This document shows positions 9,044-16,828 of a stretch of DNA of 60,178 bases, piece by piece. A model generated the notes under the pieces. That model saw nothing but the letters and a program-made list of their open reading frames with translations. It was not told the DNA's origin and made no database searches. The stretch is taken from positions 1 through 60,178 of the forward strand of contig CAJTZX010000020.1 of NCBI GenBank assembly GCA_910584345.1. Direction: 5' to 3'. A program made the position numbers and the translations under genes. Position 1 is the stretch's first letter. Each line of letters opens with the position of its first letter. The stretch comes from an uncultured Eubacterium sp. GTDB lineage: Bacteria; Bacillota; Clostridia; Lachnospirales; Lachnospiraceae.

Positions 9044-10973
9044 AAGACCTTATCGAAAGATTATTTACCGGAAAAAAGTGAAAATTCTGCTGATTCAGAT
9101 TGTAAACCGAAATCTGGGCGATCAGGTCATTGCAGATAATGCAGCATATTTGGTCAGACAGGCTTTGCCCCGTCTGACCGGGCGGCATTATGTACTGCAG
9201 GATTATGATATTCAAAGTGAAGATTATGAACTGTTAAAAACAGCGGATTTGATCGTTTTTGCCGGTGGAGGGCTTATTAAATACAGGCAGGAAGATTTTC
9301 ATGCCTATGTTCCGTCAATTTTGGAATGTGCAGACAATGAGGGGATCCCAGTCTATTTTAATTGTGTCGGCGTAGAGGGATATGATGCAAGCGACGCACG
9401 CTGTGTGCGTCTTGCAAAGGCATTAAACACAGATTGTGTTAAAGCTATGACTGTCCGCGATGATTTGGAAACGCTGCAAAGAGATTATCTGAAAACAGAT
9501 CGCATTTTTACAGCTGCTTCGGTAGATCCTGCTGTTTTTACATCACAAGTTTATGATATTAGCAAGAATACACAGTCCAAAAGGATCGGTCTGGGTATCG
9601 TACGGTACCGTATTTTTGAAGATTATGGAATCCCGCAGATCACACGGGAATTTCAATTGGATCTATGGCAGGGCATTACAAAGGAGCTGGAAGCACGCGG
9701 GTATGAGTGGCAGCTTTATGTAAATGGACTGCGTTCCGATTATGATTTTGCAGAAGAGATTATAAAATATATGGGCAGGGAGTCAGAAGCTACCAGGCTG
9801 CTTGCACCAAGGCCCACAGACAGCAGGGAATTGGTGGAGCTGACCGCATCGTTTGCAGGAGTGATTGCCTGTCGGATGCATGCAAATATTATTGCCTATG
9901 CACTTGGAATTGCGAGTGTCGGTCTTGTATGGAATGATAAGATGGTGTTCTGGGGAGAGCGGATTGGCTGCCCGGAACGCTTTTTGACAAGTGAACAATT
10001 TGAGCCAAAGCAGATTGTGCAACGTCTGGTTGAGAGCATGTCAGCAGGTGTCGCATCGTGCCGGAAGGAATTGAAACAAAGCATCCAGCGTCCGCTTCAA
10101 AAATTTGTCCGCCGATACGGGAAAGCTGCCTGGAAGAACCATCGGGCGGATGATCTGAAAAAACCGATCGATTGGGCAGACCGGCTTGTTGCGGCAGCAT
10201 TAGGCGGCATCCGTATGCGTTATTCTAATATGAATACACCGATGGGGCTGGATCAATCGGAAAAACATGGATTTCGTATTTTTGAAGCAGATATTCGGCT
10301 GACGAGTGACGCAAAATTAGTCTGCGTCAATGGATGGTCAAAGGGTACCTATGAAAAACTGGGTGTGGAGCCGAAAATGTATGAAGATGGTATGGATTAT
10401 GCAACTTTTTTAAAATGCAGAATGTATGGCGCCTATGAGACGATGGATGCAGAATATTTATTGCAGAGAATGTGCAAAAAAGACGGCGATTGGAAGCTGA
10501 TTCTGGATATTGGCAAGCCGAAAAAAGAAGTTTTGGCAAATATGATTCATCAAATGCGTGAACTATGTAAGCTCTATGAGATAAGCATGGATTTGAAAGA
10601 GCATCTGCTGATTCGTCTGCAAAGTAAATATGACGTAGAAACCGTACAAGAGGCAGTACTGCCAATGAAAATCATGTATTATGTACCGCCAAAGCAGATA
10701 CGCGAAGAGAAAAAAATAACACTGGATTCCATTGGAAAGTATTGTAAAAAGCAGGGAATACAGTGGGTATCTATGCCAAAAGAAGCGCTGGATGAGGAAG
10801 TTATGACGTATTTGCATAAGCAGAAATTAAAATCGTGCCTGTTTTCCTATCAACGGTACACAGATGTTTTATCTGCGATTCAGATGGGCGTAGACTGGAT
10901 AGCGACGTCATATTTGAGTGTAAAAGATTTTGCAGAGCAGTATGAATCGGGTTATACAATCGTGATTAGATAA
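9036..10973 (+). CDS. Polysaccharide pyruvyl transferase fused to a degenerate GDPD-like domain
   Basis: A 645-aa two-domain protein. Residues 1-350 form a pyruvyl transferase-type domain: ILLIQIVNRNLGDQVIADNA at the start, VFAGGGLIKY, and GVIACRMHANIIAYALG late. From about residue 385 to the end the sequence follows the pattern of glycerophosphodiester phosphodiesterase (GDPD) TIM barrels, including GFRIFEADIRLTSDAKLV. The usual N-terminal catalytic His (AHRG-type motif) is ALGGI here and the usual HD is NGW, so the domain is probably not a hydrolase. It may instead bind a glycerophosphate-containing polymer. GAGG at 9025-9028 precedes the ATG, and the 8-bp overlap with the nucleotidase gene suggests translational coupling. 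Confidence 0.78.
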   Translation: MFKRPYRKIIYRKKVKILLIQIVNRNLGDQVIADNAAYLVRQALPRLTGRHYVLQDYDIQSEDYELLKTADLIVFAGGGLIKYRQEDFHAYVPSILECADNEGIPVYFNCVGVEGYDASDARCVRLAKALNTDCVKAMTVRDDLETLQRDYLKTDRIFTAASVDPAVFTSQVYDISKNTQSKRIGLGIVRYRIFEDYGIPQITREFQLDLWQGITKELEARGYEWQLYVNGLRSDYDFAEEIIKYMGRESEATRLLAPRPTDSRELVELTASFAGVIACRMHANIIAYALGIASVGLVWNDKMVFWGERIGCPERFLTSEQFEPKQIVQRLVESMSAGVASCRKELKQSIQRPLQKFVRRYGKAAWKNHRADDLKKPIDWADRLVAAALGGIRMRYSNMNTPMGLDQSEKHGFRIFEADIRLTSDAKLVCVNGWSKGTYEKLGVEPKMYEDGMDYATFLKCRMYGAYETMDAEYLLQRMCKKDGDWKLILDIGKPKKEVLANMIHQMRELCKLYEISMDLKEHLLIRLQSKYDVETVQEAVLPMKIMYYVPPKQIREEKKITLDSIGKYCKKQGIQWVSMPKEALDEEVMTYLHKQKLKSCLFSYQRYTDVLSAIQMGVDWIATSYLSVKDFAEQYESGYTIVIR

Positions 10974-11027
10974 ATCAAATATTTAGGTAAAACGGAATGG
11001 CACAAATAGGATGAATGAAAAATAAGT

Positions 11028-12266
11028 ATGAAATCTAAAGCAGATAAAAAAAGTTCAGGTAAAAAAATGTCAGATGGAGTAAATGCAGGCAGAAAAAATT
11101 CAGCTCGAAAAAGATCAGATAACGAAAATATAAATAATAAAATCTCGAATATAAAAGTAGTAATACGTCAATATATCAAAATGGCAGTACAAAATATTTT
11201 GCTGCCAACCGTATATTGCCTCTTAAAGCCAAAGCAGATTGAACAAGGATTAATCATATTTGCAGATGCGCATAATGAGCAGGTACCGTCTAGTATGGCG
11301 CCCCTTGTAAGGGAAGTTAAGCGTCGGAAAAATAAAAAAGTAGTCGAAATTTATGACGATTACCAGCAGATTTCATTTTACCGGCTGCTGATGCGTATGC
11401 TGTATTTTATGAAATATTATGCAAGGGCAGAGTATGTAGTAATCTGTGATAATTTTCTGCCTGTTGCTTCATGCAAAAAGAGAAAAGAGACGACAGTGAT
11501 TCAGCTTTGGCACGGATGCGGAGCGTTTAAAAAATTTGGGTATGATACGCAGGGGGATATCCCCGCAGTTTATAAGGGGAATGTTTTTCACAATTATGAT
11601 ATCGTAACGGTGAGTGCGCCAGGATGTGCCCCGCATTTTCAAAGCGCAATGCGTCTGCCGAAAAAGGTATTCCAGCCATTTGGCGTCTGCCGTACAGATA
11701 AATATTTTAAACAGTCTTATAACCGGTCATGCAGAGAATTGTTTGAACAGACACACGAACAGGCACGAGGGAAAAAGATTGTACTCTGGGCGCCAACCTT
11801 CCGCGGATATCCTTCAGATCCAAAGCTGGAACAATATGATGATGTGGTACAGATGTGCAAAGAGCTGCCAGAGGACATTTTTGTCATTATAAAAGTTCAT
11901 CCGCATCTGATAAAAAAATATCCATATGACAACAGCAGCTTAACGACCGATCAGCTGCTTCCGGTGACGGATCTTTTGATTACAGATTATTCTTCGATCA
12001 TATTTGAGTATAGTATTTATCAAAAGCCGATGTTATTTTATGCACCGGATATGAAAGAATATGGTGTAGAACGAGGTTTTTATCTGGATTATCAAAAACT
12101 TCCGGGAACTATCGTTACAGAGCAGGAGCAGCTGGCAGGTGAAGTGATACGGGCACTGGAAGGACAACAAGGACAAACCTCACAGGTCAAAGAGTTTTAT
12201 GAAAAGTATATGTCAGCATGTGACGGAAAAGTTACAAAACGGCTGGCAGATCGGATCAATGCATAA
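11028..12266 (+). CDS. CDP-glycerol/ribitol phosphotransferase family protein
   Basis: A 412-aa TagF/TarL-family enzyme predicted to add polyol phosphate units to a surface polymer. It has QLWHGCGAFKKFGY near residue 160, LWAPTFRGYPSD, IIKVHPHL, and LLITDYSSIIFEYS followed by KPMLFYAPD, the hallmark C-terminal block. The first 37 residues are an unusual Lys/Ser/Asn-rich low-complexity tail. The ribosome site ahead of 11028 is weak, so translation may start at an internal ATG further in and the basic tail could be partly untranslated. It lies just upstream of tarI and tarJ homologues, which suggests a CDP-ribitol donor, but the donor is not proven by sequence. Confidence 0.86.
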   Translation: MKSKADKKSSGKKMSDGVNAGRKNSARKRSDNENINNKISNIKVVIRQYIKMAVQNILLPTVYCLLKPKQIEQGLIIFADAHNEQVPSSMAPLVREVKRRKNKKVVEIYDDYQQISFYRLLMRMLYFMKYYARAEYVVICDNFLPVASCKKRKETTVIQLWHGCGAFKKFGYDTQGDIPAVYKGNVFHNYDIVTVSAPGCAPHFQSAMRLPKKVFQPFGVCRTDKYFKQSYNRSCRELFEQTHEQARGKKIVLWAPTFRGYPSDPKLEQYDDVVQMCKELPEDIFVIIKVHPHLIKKYPYDNSSLTTDQLLPVTDLLITDYSSIIFEYSIYQKPMLFYAPDMKEYGVERGFYLDYQKLPGTIVTEQEQLAGEVIRALEGQQGQTSQVKEFYEKYMSACDGKVTKRLADRINA

Positions 12267-12332
12267 AAAAGGCAGACGCAAAAGAAAGACAGGTAAATAA
12301 AACGCAGGCAAATAGAATAGGAAGCATTTTAT

Positions 12333-13061
12333 ATGAAAGATAAAAAAATGGAAGATAAAAAAAATGTTTATGGGGTAGTGCTTGCCGGCGGCGTTGGAGC
12401 ACGCATGGGAAATGTAGAAAAACCAAAACAGTTTATGGAAGTGGCAGGGAAACCAATTCTTGTACTTGTACTGGAAAAGTTTGCAGTACATCCAGGATTT
12501 GACCAGGTGCTTGTATTGTCACCCAAGCAGTGGATTCGGTATACGGAGGATTTGATCCAAAAATATATTCCGCAAAAAGATCGTGTGATTGTATTAGAAG
12601 GTGGGGATACGAGAAATGAAACGATCATGAATGCAATCCGCTACTTAGATCGGGAGGAATTATTAGACGAAGAAACGGTCATTGTCACACACGATTCGGT
12701 GCGCCCATTTGTCACACATAGGATTTTAGAAGAAAATATTCAGGCGGCAAAGGAATTTGGCGCCTGCGATACTGTCATTCCTGCTACCGATACGATTGTA
12801 CAAAGTGTCTCACACAACATCATCTCAGACATTCCAGATCGTTCCATCATGTACCAAGGACAGACGCCGCAGTCGTTTAAGGCAAAGAAACTGAAAAAGG
12901 TCTATGAATCTTTGACAGCTCAGGAAAAAGAGATATTGACAGACGCATGCAAGATCTTTGTGATTAAAGGGGAAGAGGTGCGTTTGGTACAAGGCGAAGT
13001 ATCTAATATAAAAATTACGTATCCGTATGATCTAAAGGTTGCAGAATCTTTGATTTGCTGA
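12333..13061 (+). CDS. tarI: Ribitol-5-phosphate cytidylyltransferase (TarI-like)
   Basis: Predicted to form CDP-ribitol from CTP and D-ribitol 5-phosphate. The 242-aa protein shows the IspD/TarI fold markers: VVLAGGVGARMG then KPKQF, THDSVRPFVT, YQGQTPQSF and SNIKITYPYDL. The exact VRPFVT and QGQTPQSF wording is closer to TarI than to IspD. The decisive evidence is context: a TarJ-like dehydrogenase follows 100 bp downstream and then a TagF/TarL-like polymerase, reproducing the tarI-tarJ-tarL order of poly(ribitol phosphate) teichoic acid operons. The N-terminus is Lys-rich (MKDKKMEDKKN) before the fold begins. GGAAG at 12320-12324 is the likely ribosome site. The alternative, a duplicated IspD, is less likely. 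Confidence 0.8.
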   Translation: MKDKKMEDKKNVYGVVLAGGVGARMGNVEKPKQFMEVAGKPILVLVLEKFAVHPGFDQVLVLSPKQWIRYTEDLIQKYIPQKDRVIVLEGGDTRNETIMNAIRYLDREELLDEETVIVTHDSVRPFVTHRILEENIQAAKEFGACDTVIPATDTIVQSVSHNIISDIPDRSIMYQGQTPQSFKAKKLKKVYESLTAQEKEILTDACKIFVIKGEEVRLVQGEVSNIKITYPYDLKVAESLIC

Positions 13062-13160
13062 GAAAAGTCAAGTTTAGCTGGAAGATGTAAGGAATTAAGA
13101 GTTGCAGTTATTGAGAAAGAAAGTATGGGTCTGCAATATTTGGACTAGGAGAGATGTATT

Positions 13161-14186
13161 ATGTTAAATACAGTTTATCAATTAAAGCGTCCCAGACAGT
13201 TTGAAGTAGTTTTTAAAGAAATGGATCTGGATGATCGCCATATACTTGTGCGTCCGACGCATTTGTCAATTTGTCATGCGGATCAAAGGTATTATCAGGG
13301 GACGCGGCCGGATGAGGTTTTGCGTGCGAAGCTGCCGATGGCGTTGATTCATGAAGCAATTGGCAGTGTTATTTATGATCCGTCCGGTCAATTTCAAATT
13401 GGAGATCGGGTCGTTATGATTCCCAATCTGCCGTTGGAAGAAGATCCAGTGATTGCGGAAAATTATTTGCGCAGTTCAAGGTTTCGTGCCAGCGGAATGG
13501 ATGGATTTTTACAGGAATATGTGCAGACTACGGCAGACCGGATGATTTTGCTTTCGGATCAGGTGAATCCGATGGTAGCGGCGTTTACGGAGTTGGTGAG
13601 TGTTAGTTACCATGCGCTGCAGCGATGGCTTCGTACAGCACATACGCGCAGGAATGAGACTGCAGTATGGGGAGATGGAAATCTAGGTTATATTACGGCA
13701 CTGCTGATTCATTACTTATGCCCGCAGACGAAATTGTACGTTGTGGGAGTTCATGAGGAAAAGCTCAGTTACTTTACATTTGCGGATGAGGTATTGCTCA
13801 CGTCACAATTAAAAGAAGATTTCACATTTGACCATGCGTTGGAGTGTGTTGGCGGACAGGCAGCGCAGTATGCGATCAATCAGATGATTGATTATATTCG
13901 GCCGGAGGGCACGATTGGACTGTTGGGAGTGTCCGAGGAACCGGTGCCGTTAGATACGCGTATGATTTTGGAAAAGGGATTGCGTATTGTCGGGAGCAGC
14001 CGCAGCGGGCGCTCAGATTTTGAAGGACTGATGGAACTGTATCAGATGCATCCGCACATACTTTCCTACTTGGAAAATATTGTAGGAGAAGAATTTGTTG
14101 TCAGAGATATTAAAGATATCCGTAATGCGTTTGAAGCGGATATCCATAAATTAATGGGAAAGACGGTTATGATCTGGGATGAATAA
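13161..14186 (+). CDS. tarJ: Ribulose-5-phosphate reductase (TarJ-like, zinc alcohol dehydrogenase family)
   Basis: Predicted to reduce D-ribulose 5-phosphate to D-ribitol 5-phosphate with NADPH, feeding TarI. The 341-aa sequence has the TarJ-type N-terminus (LNTVYQLKRPRQFEV) and the metal-site segment LSICHADQRYYQG, with Cys and His spaced as in medium-chain dehydrogenases. The Rossmann segment (AVWGDGNLGYITALLIH) and ALECVGG follow. Length fits the family. GGAGA around 13148-13152 precedes the ATG. It ends 8 bp inside the next coding sequence, a TarL/TagF-like enzyme, so the two are likely translationally coupled. Other dehydrogenases of the family are possible but the neighbourhood strongly favours TarJ. 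Confidence 0.85.
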   Translation: MLNTVYQLKRPRQFEVVFKEMDLDDRHILVRPTHLSICHADQRYYQGTRPDEVLRAKLPMALIHEAIGSVIYDPSGQFQIGDRVVMIPNLPLEEDPVIAENYLRSSRFRASGMDGFLQEYVQTTADRMILLSDQVNPMVAAFTELVSVSYHALQRWLRTAHTRRNETAVWGDGNLGYITALLIHYLCPQTKLYVVGVHEEKLSYFTFADEVLLTSQLKEDFTFDHALECVGGQAAQYAINQMIDYIRPEGTIGLLGVSEEPVPLDTRMILEKGLRIVGSSRSGRSDFEGLMELYQMHPHILSYLENIVGEEFVVRDIKDIRNAFEADIHKLMGKTVMIWDE

Positions 14187-15468
14187 ATTAAAACAGAAAA
14201 ATAAGTTAAAACAAAGAAACATGTTAAAACAAATCAGTATTTTCGAACATTTGAGCAGATTAAAACAAATCAGTGTTTTGAAATGTTTAAAGTCCGTAAG
14301 TTCACATATTGTTAAATTTATTACATTTCGTGTCTGGTTTCGGGGGATTTACTGTTTGTATGCGAAAAGACCGGTTCAAAAAGATAAGGTATTGTTTGTG
14401 GAAGTGAGAGAACCAGCAGTTTCAGATAGCTTTCGATTATTATATGCAAAATTAAAAAAGCAGAAAAAGTATTGTATTCATACCCATTATTTACGAAGCG
14501 GTTTTTCAGGCAAGATAGAATATCTAAGACGCTGTACGGCAATGTTAAAAGATATGTCAAATGCGGGTTATATATTTTTAAATGAAGGATGCAATGTGAT
14601 CGGGAGCGTTCCAATGCGTAAGGAAACGGTGCTGACGCAGACCTGGCATGCGTGCGGGGCATTTAAAAAGTTTGGGTTCAGTACAGCGGAGTTAAAATAT
14701 GGCGAGACAGCGGAGGAATTAAAGAAGTATCCATATTATGGCAATACGACTTACGTGACATTAAGCAGCTCTGAGATTGCATGGGCATATGAAGAAGCAA
14801 TGCTTTTGCAGGATCATAAGGAATGCATGAAAGCAACCGGGGTCAGCCGTACCGATGTATTTTTTCAAACAAAGTTTTTAAAACATGCCAGAGAGCATTT
14901 TTATGAATGTGTGCCATTTGCACAATCTAAAAAGGTCATTTTGTACGCGCCGACGTTTCGTGGACATGCATCAGATGCATCGTCGCCGGACTGTCTGGAT
15001 ATATTAAAGCTGAAACAGACGTTTGGAAACGAATATGTATTGATTTTCAAGCACCATCCGTTTGTGAAGCATCCTCCAAAGATCCCGGCAGATTGTACAG
15101 ATTTTGCGAAAGATGTGACCAATGAGATGCCAATTGATGAATTGCTTTGCGTGAGTGATATATGCATTTCAGATTATTCCTCGTTAATTTTTGAGTATTC
15201 TTTATTTGAGCGGCCGATGCTTTTTTATGCCTATGATCTGGAAGATTATTTTGATTGGCGAGGTTTTTATTATCCGTATTATGATTTGGCGCCAGGGCCG
15301 GTTGTGCGCACAAATGAAGAGATTATACATTATATTCAAAATATAGAGCATAACTTTGATCGTAAATGTGTCAGAAAGTTCCGGGAAAGATTTATGGCAG
15401 CGTGTGACGGACATGCGACAGAGCGGATTTTGCAGCTTGTATTTTGCAATCGTTCAGATCATCCATAG
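14179..15468 (+). CDS. CDP-ribitol/glycerol phosphotransferase family protein (TarL/TagF-like)
   Basis: A 429-aa polymer polyol-phosphotransferase, probably acting on CDP-ribitol made by the TarI/TarJ pair just upstream. It shows TWHACGAFKKFGF near residue 155, LYAPTFRGHASD, IFKHHPFV and ICISDYSSLIFEYS followed by RPMLFYAYD. The N-terminus is a repetitive Leu-Lys-Gln segment (NKLKQKNKLKQRNMLKQ) encoded by short direct DNA repeats. It may form an amphipathic membrane-contact helix, or translation may begin at the ATG at 14221. The ATG at 14179 overlaps tarJ by 8 bp. This is the last gene of the polymer locus, before a long inverted repeat. Confidence 0.87.
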   Translation: MNKLKQKNKLKQRNMLKQISIFEHLSRLKQISVLKCLKSVSSHIVKFITFRVWFRGIYCLYAKRPVQKDKVLFVEVREPAVSDSFRLLYAKLKKQKKYCIHTHYLRSGFSGKIEYLRRCTAMLKDMSNAGYIFLNEGCNVIGSVPMRKETVLTQTWHACGAFKKFGFSTAELKYGETAEELKKYPYYGNTTYVTLSSSEIAWAYEEAMLLQDHKECMKATGVSRTDVFFQTKFLKHAREHFYECVPFAQSKKVILYAPTFRGHASDASSPDCLDILKLKQTFGNEYVLIFKHHPFVKHPPKIPADCTDFAKDVTNEMPIDELLCVSDICISDYSSLIFEYSLFERPMLFYAYDLEDYFDWRGFYYPYYDLAPGPVVRTNEEIIHYIQNIEHNFDRKCVRKFRERFMAACDGHATERILQLVFCNRSDHP

Positions 15469-15495
15469 AACGATTGCTGTATTTCAGTTGCTATT

Positions 15496-15565
15496 CACGA
15501 GGGTGGACAAGTAACAAAGCAACACTTTGTCAAAACTGTTGCTTTATTACTTGCCCCACCCCGTG
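15496..15565. repeat. 29-bp imperfect inverted repeat after the polymer locus
   Basis: Arms at 15496-15524 and 15537-15565 match at 24 of 29 positions and enclose a 12-base loop. A second small hairpin (GAAAAGT, AAC, ACTTTTC) follows at 15565-15581. There is no strong T tract directly after the large stem, so it may be an extragenic repeat element or a transcript-end structure rather than a standard terminator. Confidence 0.7.
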
Positions 15566-15613
15566 AAAAGTAACACTTTTCATAATGTAGATGTTAATAT
15601 TCATACAGAGTGA

Positions 15614-15642
15614 TTGATATTGGAATACAGACGCAGTAAAAT
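15614..15642 (+). promoter_or_regulatory. Candidate promoter of the NifX-like gene
   Basis: TTGATA at 15614-15619 and TAAAAT at 15637-15642 are separated by 17 bp, about 75 bp upstream of the gene start at 15718. Confidence 0.5.
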
Positions 15643-15717
15643 GTTTTTATATTAATATATGGTTATTCATGTGAGATGTTTGCCATATGATATTGCAGTT
15701 ACAGAAAGGAGTAAAGA

Positions 15718-16131
15718 ATGAGAAGAATAGCAGTTACGTATGAGAATGGAAATATTTTCCAGCATTTTGGCCACACAGAGCAGTTTAAATTTTATGATAT
15801 TGAAGGAAAAGAAATTGTAAAAGAACAGACCGCAGACACGCAAGGCAGCGGACATGGCGCTCTGGCTGGATTTCTTACCGGGAACGGAGTAGATACTCTG
15901 ATCTGCGGCGGGATAGGCGGCGGTGCGCAGATGGCTCTTGCAGATGCTGGAATTAAGCTTTATGGCGGAGTATTTGGCAGCGCTGACGAGGCAGTAAAAG
16001 CGCTTTTAGAAGACCAGCTGAATTTTAATCCGGATGTACAGTGCAGCCATCATGAGCATGAGCATGGCGGAAGCTGCGGCGGATATTCTTGCGGAGAGGA
16101 TAAGCATGGCTGTCCGGGTTCACACGTTTAG
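15718..16131 (+). CDS. NifX/NifB dinitrogenase cofactor-biosynthesis family protein with His/Cys-rich tail
   Basis: A 137-aa protein of the dinitrogenase iron-molybdenum cofactor (NifX/NafY) family. The conserved core is residues 1-100: RRIAVTYENGNIFQHFGHT, then GHGALAGFL, VDTLICGGIGGGAQMAL and LYGGVFG. In non-diazotrophs such stand-alone proteins are thought to bind iron-sulfur or other metal clusters. No nif structural genes are nearby, so nitrogen fixation should not be inferred. The last 30 residues are a metal-binding-type tail with clustered His and Cys (CSHHEHEHGGSC, then CGEDKHGC). GGAG at 15709-15712 precedes the ATG. The stop codon lies inside a 19-bp sequence repeated after toxN. 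Confidence 0.85.
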   Translation: MRRIAVTYENGNIFQHFGHTEQFKFYDIEGKEIVKEQTADTQGSGHGALAGFLTGNGVDTLICGGIGGGAQMALADAGIKLYGGVFGSADEAVKALLEDQLNFNPDVQCSHHEHEHGGSCGGYSCGEDKHGCPGSHV

Positions 16132-16144
16132 ACAATAGCAAAAT
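16126..16144 (+). repeat. Left copy of the 19-bp direct repeat flanking toxIN
   Basis: GTTTAGACAATAGCAAAAT contains the TAG stop codon of the NifX-like gene at 16129-16131. An 18/19 match, with the toxN stop codon in the same place, lies at 16757-16775. Confidence 0.85.
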
Positions 16145-16156
16145 TTTAAAAATAAG

Positions 16157-16184
16157 TTGTAATTAATCAGAAATAGTGTATACT
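16157..16184 (+). promoter_or_regulatory. Promoter of the toxI antitoxin RNA
   Basis: TTGTAA at 16157-16162 and TATACT at 16179-16184 are separated by 16 bp. Transcription would begin around 16190, just before the first antitoxin repeat at 16195. This matches the layout of type III toxin-antitoxin loci. Confidence 0.7.
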
Positions 16185-16189
16185 ATATA

Positions 16190-16300
16190 TAGCAGGTGAT
16201 GCACAGCCTTATAAATGAGCGAGTTATGAGTGGGTGATGCACAGCCCTTAAGTGAGCGAGTTAACAGATGGCAGGGACTACTTAAGTCTCTGCCTTTTTT
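16190..16300 (+). ncRNA. toxI: toxI-type antitoxin RNA: two tandem repeats and an attenuating terminator
   Basis: Two near-identical repeats begin with GGTGATGCACAGCC at 16195 and 16233, 38 bp apart, and share TGAGCGAGTTA in their second half. They are followed by a hairpin with arms GGCAGGGACT (16270-16279) and AGTCTCTGCC (16285-16294) and a six-T run at 16295-16300. Known type III antitoxins consist of short tandem RNA repeats, processed by and bound to the toxin, with a terminator between repeats and toxin gene that limits toxin expression. Only about two units are visible, near the low end for such systems. The exact 5' end and processing sites are inferred. Confidence 0.8.
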
Positions 16301-16321
16301 GTCAACAGACAAAGGAGTTTT

Positions 16322-16762
16322 ATGAAAAACCATATTAAAATATATGGTGTGAAAGATGCCTACATAAAATACTTGAGCCAATACCAGGAACATTTATTTT
16401 TACACGAAGGTAGATCGTTCGGACGAAAATACATAGGTACTGTTATAGAAATTAACGGATTATCTTATTTCGCACCATTGTCTTCGTTTAAGACCAAACA
16501 CAAGAAAATGAAAGAAAGTGTAGATTTTATCAAAATAAAAGACTATGCGGTTATAAACATAAATAATATGATTCCGGTTCCGAAAGAACAATTGATTGAA
16601 TTAGATATCAATGATGAAAAAGATCCACACTATAAATTTCTTTTGCAGGCTGAAAGCCGTGAAATCAACAGGCAAAGAAATCGAATCAGAAAAAATGCAG
16701 AGATAGTCTATCATCATAAAAGGAGAAATAAGGATTCCACACCATTGGCAAGTATTGTTTAG
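16322..16762 (+). CDS. toxN: Type III toxin-antitoxin system ToxN/AbiQ family endoribonuclease toxin
   Basis: Predicted RNA endonuclease toxin held inactive by the upstream toxI repeats; homologues act as abortive-infection antiphage modules. The 146-aa protein follows the ToxN pattern: YIKYLSQYQ near residue 14, KYIGTVIEINGLSYFAPLSS at 36-55, then FKTKHKKM, AVININNMIPVP at 76-87, and a basic C-terminal helix (EINRQRNRIRKNAEIVYHHK). Ser54-Ser55-x-Lys57 aligns with the Thr/Ser-Ser-x-Lys active-site segment described for ToxN. AAAGGAG at 16311-16317 precedes the ATG, after the antitoxin terminator. It is somewhat shorter than the best-known members (about 170 aa). The recognised RNA motif cannot be predicted. 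Confidence 0.87.
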   Translation: MKNHIKIYGVKDAYIKYLSQYQEHLFLHEGRSFGRKYIGTVIEINGLSYFAPLSSFKTKHKKMKESVDFIKIKDYAVININNMIPVPKEQLIELDINDEKDPHYKFLLQAESREINRQRNRIRKNAEIVYHHKRRNKDSTPLASIV

Positions 16763-16775
16763 ACGATAGCAAAAT
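16757..16775 (+). repeat. Right copy of the 19-bp direct repeat flanking toxIN
   Basis: GTTTAGACGATAGCAAAAT differs from the left copy (16126-16144) at one base and contains the toxN stop codon. It runs straight into the bidirectional terminator stem. Confidence 0.85.
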
Positions 16776-16809
16776 CGTCCGGCCATATATGTATGGCCGG
16801 ACGATTTTG
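16770..16809. terminator. Bidirectional terminator between toxN and the XRE regulator
   Basis: A perfect 18-bp stem has arms at 16770-16787 and 16792-16809 with a 4-base loop. The arms begin and end in A4/T4 runs, so it can work on both strands for the convergent genes. Confidence 0.9.
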
Positions 16810-16828
16810 TGCTTTATGGGCCAGATAT

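Noticed and set aside
15718..16131. Evidence for nitrogen fixation
   Set aside because: NifX-family proteins are widespread in non-diazotrophs, and the nifJ gene here is ordinary pyruvate:ferredoxin oxidoreductase; no nifHDK is present.
16195..16263. Two 37-38 bp repeats considered as a mini-CRISPR
   Set aside because: The units are directly adjacent with no spacers, and are followed by a terminator and a ToxN-like gene, which fits a type III antitoxin.
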